A stretch of DNA of 64,000 nucleotides, from assembly GCA_963922205.1 (NCBI GenBank), contig CAWUHX010000012.1, forward strand, positions 310,001-374,000. Reading direction: 5' to 3'. The DNA comes from Romanomermis culicivorax. Taxonomy: Eukaryota; Nematoda; Enoplea; Mermithida; Mermithidae. The position numbers and the translations under genes are program-made. Every line of letters begins with the position of its first letter. Position 1 is the stretch's first letter. Positions 60,401 to 64,000 of this stretch are shown one piece after another. The notes beneath the pieces were generated by a model. That model did not search any database and had not been told where the DNA came from. It saw only the letters and a program-made list of their open reading frames with translations.

Positions 60401-63400
60401 CATCGATTTTTTTGAATTGTCAGACTAACAGTTAGCCAAATTACAATTTGGACGATTTCTAGTAGGACTGTAGTTAATAACTTTGATTAGTTTTGTCTAT
60501 AAAAAACAGTTTAGATCATCAGTTTCGATCTGTTATTGACTTTACATATGTCATTTTACTCTGATCCATACTACCCCAATAAAAAAACAGTCCAAAACAG
60601 GTTTATTTCTGCTCAATGCACATTTTTTCCGTGTGGAAGAATTCTTGATGAAAACGTGCAGGTCAAAATCTCAAATTTTATCGGCGCCTCGTGCCGGCAA
60701 TGTCCATTACCAATAATATTCATTACGATTAAGCTTAACCATAGCCAAAAAGAAGTGTAGTTAAAAGTGTTGTATGCCCCTGATTGTTTCCATGAATCCA
60801 CTACGTCTCAACTCATTAAAGTGAGTAAAACTCGACGCTTTCTATGAAAATATAATGAAAAATCGAACGTTCTCATGCGATAAATATGAAATCATGCATT
60901 TGTCTCACAATCTTCCTTCACTTATTTATCACCATCGTTTTCCGACTGAAAATCTGAAGCGAAACTTGTTGAAAGTAGAATTTATCCGGTCATTTCTGCA
61001 AGGTGATAGAAGCTCCCAAAAAAGTCTACAAATTTTGAGCTTTTGTTCCACTTTGCTTCTCATTTCAACGAGTATCATACTGACGATTAAACTGTTTAGA
61101 AATATGAATTCACACAACTTGATTTTGAAAAATTGAACATTATTTATTCACATATTATATGCGATATTTAAGATCCGGATCCAGCTTTCTACATCACGTT
61201 CCAGAACCGATTTTTTTCACGATCCGGATCCGATTCAGCCAAAAAAAGTGGATCCGTCCCATCCCTAAAATCCAGAGCTTCCTAACCATAAGCATGCAAA
61301 CCGAAATTAGAAAGTCTTAATAACTCATTACTGGGTAAGGCTAATATACTTGCGTAGGAAAGACTTCTGGGAAAGAAAATTTCTCCTGAGCGCTACTAGT
61401 ATGATTGTTGGGCACCCTGTTGATGGCAAGTCGCATTGGGAAATCGCTATGCAAATCAAAGAAATGGACGACCAGCGGCGCAGATATTTTTGCATAGAAG
61501 TGGAGCGCCAAAGAAAGACCAAAAATGATAGTGAAAATCATTCTTCGCTATATTCGCTTTATTATATTTTCGAAGTTTATTTGCTGGCGTCCATTAAACA
61601 TTTCCCAGCACATTCGTTCTATATTTACATATTATCAACTGTGGTCATTCCACATTCTTTTAACATTTCGTCGGATTTATTGTTATATTTATTTGTTTAC
61701 TATTTAGATTCGACTGATCGACGAAGGTGGAGAGCCAAAGGCCCAGGCGCCAGCTTGCAGTCAGCAAGCCGTGGAAAACCCGTTAGGGGATCTACCCAAG
61801 TAAGTTTATCCCTGAGGGGATTCCTTGTCTCATCTAGGAGACTGCGGAGCTCTCTGGTGAGGCCCCGCTTTTGAGGTTAAAGTAATCTTTGTTGTTGTAG
61901 GGGAAAACGGACTGTTGCGCGATCTCCGAGGCTTAGCCAAGGAATTAGCTCTAACAGGTCGGTTCAGACCCGAAGCCTCAATCTTTTCTTATCTCTCTAA
62001 GGAAAGACCTGCACAACATGATTCTACTCCAAAGCATTTTCAGCTCAGTTCGAAGCAAATACTCTATCGCAGGAATCATGGCCGTTTGAAGACTATCAGA
62101 CAATTCTGCTGAACAAGCGAGGAAAAAATATGAATATCTTGCCGTCCTTACAAGAGACGTTTTCTGATTGAAAAACGTGCTATCATTCACTAAATTTGAT
62201 TTGAAAGTCTCCAGTCGGTTTTTATCTTCTCACCAGCCCGACGCCGGAACATAGGCCAGATTTGCAGGAGCTAGAGCTCAGAACGATCACTAATGTCAAG
62301 ATAAGTAAAGTAGTAGACAACGTATTTCATCTTCATCAAAATTTTTTGTAGGACATCTCAAATTTTGCGGTAGAAAAATTCCCGTTCAACCATTACTTTT
62401 GCAGAATTCTCTCGCGTAAAGCAATCTTTACTTGAAAGACAGAGTGTCGATTGTTCACTCTCGGGCGTTGACTGGCCGGCAAATGGCGATAAATCGGGTC
62501 GATTTCGCTCGGAATAATTAAATGTTCGGCTAGGTAAAAGTTTGAGATACGAATAGAAATAAGTTCAAGTAACATGAAGAAAATATACTTAATAGTCCCG
62601 CAATGATGTATAATGATTGTCCCCATAAAAACAAGCCATCGTCCGAACTGAAATAAGGTGACATTGTCTGACTGCCCGGTGTACACCGTTCTTGGAAGAT
62701 GACATCTTCAGGATAGTAATAGCATTCGGGGACGATAACCCTGCCTATAAAAGATGATACCGTTTACGAGACAAATTACTTAAGTAATTTTGACAACATA
62801 AATGTGCACAGTAATGGGTTTTAGAGTAAATACTAAGGCAAAAGTTGCCCATATAATAATTTTTACCGAAAAACTGACATACAAGTATACATAATTTGGC
62901 TATATAATATAATTGCAAATGCTCAAAGATTGGCGAATGGGCAAAAATTCATCTAGAGCAAACCATACCAGGCAAAAACTTGCGCACTAGCCTTAAAAGG
63001 GAAAAACTGATCTATAGTAAACTTAACATGGCAAAAATTAGTCTATAGTAAACCGCAATAAAATTATTTGGATGTATTAAGAACATCATAATGTGGGTGT
63101 AACATAGGCGTCGCCATGATTTTTTCCTGTGGGATGCACTGCAAAATTTTTACCCACTACATATAGTAGCAATATTGCAACAAACTGTCAAGTCAATTAG
63201 GCAGAAATTAAGCTGTTGTCAGACTGCAATTTACGATGTTTTATTTCACTTCAATGTGACGGGACACTTATGCAAAAATGTTCAATATATCAGAAGAGTC
63301 AATCTTACTGGCTTCATGAAATAACAGCTAATTCCGACACTCGTGCTGTGGTTTTTTCACGAAAGGCCCGAGGCCGAGCCAGCAATAGCACAGTGACTGT

Positions 63401-64000
63401 TCTCTCAGGCGTTTCAGTGGTGACTTGATTTGATAGCATAGCGAAATTTTTTCAAAACTTTCATTCAGCCTATGGGGTGCAATTGCACCCACTACGCCCC
63501 ATGTCGCTACGCCTATGGGGTGTAATAAAAAACACCATAACTTTGTGTGCATGTATGCTCAAGAACATTAATTATAAAATGATGTCAACATTATTATTTT
63601 GTAGTGAAAAAATTTAATGAAATCATTGTCTTCCGAAAGAGAAACGAATACTTAAAGTACGACGCATTCAATAGACGAATATTCTCACCGTTTTCATCGT
63701 GCAATAATACCGGATTCAGAAAATCCCAGTATTTCTTGATCTGCTCTTCATTATCCATAAAACATCCTTCGATGATAAGGTATAAATAGAAAAGAGGCCA
63801 TTGACTCTCGACACCGTCGAAAAGCTTCGTTTCGCCGGGCGTATAGAAACGGCGCGATTTGTCTTCGATAACTGACTTTTTTCCGTCGCGAAGGAATCTG
63901 TATAAAGACGAAAGAAAAGTTTTGTGAAACTCTCTTTTTGAAATGTAGACGAGAAATTTTTCGAAAACTTTTACATCGAAGAGTATATACCTTGAACAGA
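51434..64000 (-). CDS. PHKB: Phosphorylase b kinase regulatory subunit beta, partial (5' end off the right edge)
   Basis: PHKB is a scaffold and regulatory subunit of the hexadecameric phosphorylase kinase that activates glycogen breakdown. Exons in order: from 64000 to 63991, 63897-63689, 62744-62589, 62529-62432, 58613-58383, 58083-57979, 57927-57754, 57683-57510, 56268-56075, 55987-55897, 55677-55475, 55228-55094, 54304-54067, 53391-53317, 52209-52090, 51508-51434. All join in phase by GT-AG, giving about 760 codons of an expected 1,050-1,100. Landmarks: [111 protein letters not shown] and [21 protein letters not shown] marks beta rather than alpha. The C-terminus is HCTLS, a CaaX box consistent with the farnesylation known for this subunit. 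Confidence 0.92.
57124..57228. repeat. Short tandem duplication in a PHKB intron
   Basis: Two full and one partial copy of a unit around TATATCTGACAAAAAATTT and GCTCCGTAATTACAAAAA, with the second full copy starting near 57189. It lies in the intron between the exons at 57510 and 56268. Confidence 0.75.
60253..61267. mobile_element. MITE-like element with TAGGGATGGG ends in a PHKB intron
   Basis: Terminal inverted repeats TAGGGATGGGACGGAT/ATCCGTCCCATCCCTA bound 1,015 bp in the large intron 58614-62431. Inside both ends are clusters of GATCCGGATCCG-type repeats. A GGCGCCTCGTGCCGG hairpin-like motif sits at 60683. No matching target duplication is seen, so the copy is old or was inserted by another mechanism. 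No transposase frame. Confidence 0.75.
61350..62112 (+). other. Protein-like open frames inside the PHKB intron, status uncertain
   Basis: On the plus strand, [20 protein letters not shown] and [20 protein letters not shown] (about 61362-61510) look protein-like. So do [20 protein letters not shown] after TATTTAG (61707) and [20 protein letters not shown] after TTGTAG (61901). The candidate splice phases do not all agree. It could be a nested gene, a captured exon series, or a relic of a transposon. Product not recognised. Confidence 0.3.
63103..63517. mobile_element. hAT-type MITE in a PHKB intron
   Basis: A perfect 8-bp duplication GGGTGTAA (63095-63102 and 63518-63525) brackets a 415-bp element. 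Its ends are CATAGGCGTCGCCATG and, inverted, CATAGGCGTAGCGACATG. The ends resemble those of the transposase-bearing hAT at 18712-21962, so it may be a small relative moved by the same transposase class. It lies between the PHKB exons at 63689 and 62744. Confidence 0.85.

Overview
This is an AT-rich nuclear window from an animal. The evidence is spliced GT-AG genes with clear animal orthologues, and an intergenic and intronic background packed with DNA transposons. The phylum cannot be fixed from the sequence. No bacterial-style operons, CRISPR arrays or rRNA genes were seen.

Host genes, left to right: (1) the 5' part of a serine/threonine protein kinase gene on the minus strand (exons at 5257-4809, 3397-3142 and 75-1, running off the left edge). 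(2) An intronless RNase P/MRP subunit gene of the Rpr2/Rpp21 family at 13249-13680 (+). (3) A complete nine-exon gene for G protein pathway suppressor 2 (GPS2) at 25593-33977 (+). (4) The 3' two thirds of the beta regulatory subunit of phosphorylase kinase (PHKB) on the minus strand, at least 16 exons from 64000 to 51434, ending in a CaaX box. Two short unidentified pairs of candidate exons lie at 35994-36192 (+) and 38813-38324 (-). A decayed coding relic lies near 5987-6560.

Mobile DNA dominates the rest. From 14.2 to 25.5 kb there is a nest of hAT-type elements. Several are bounded by perfect 8-bp target-site duplications (TSDs): two G/C-homopolymer MITEs, a 'GTGCC' MITE family, and a 3.25-kb hAT with a broken transposase. 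Similar elements sit in introns of GPS2 and PHKB. At 39.3-40.2 kb lies a gag relic with zinc knuckles, followed by a large palindrome of two LTR-like arms.

The most remarkable object is a compact 7,745-bp Polinton/Maverick at 41684-49428, inserted into the right arm of that palindrome. It has about 1-kb terminal inverted repeats beginning AGTAGTAAGG and a perfect 6-bp TSD (CGTACA). It carries the morphogenesis module (packaging ATPase, adenovirus-like protease, minor capsid protein, PX-like core protein, double-jelly-roll major capsid protein) plus a chromodomain protein. I see no family-B DNA polymerase and no integrase catalytic core. The capsid genes carry a frameshift and in-frame TGA codons, so this copy is decaying. 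Its intact termini and TSD still show it moved as a 7.7-kb unit, or was deleted internally after insertion.
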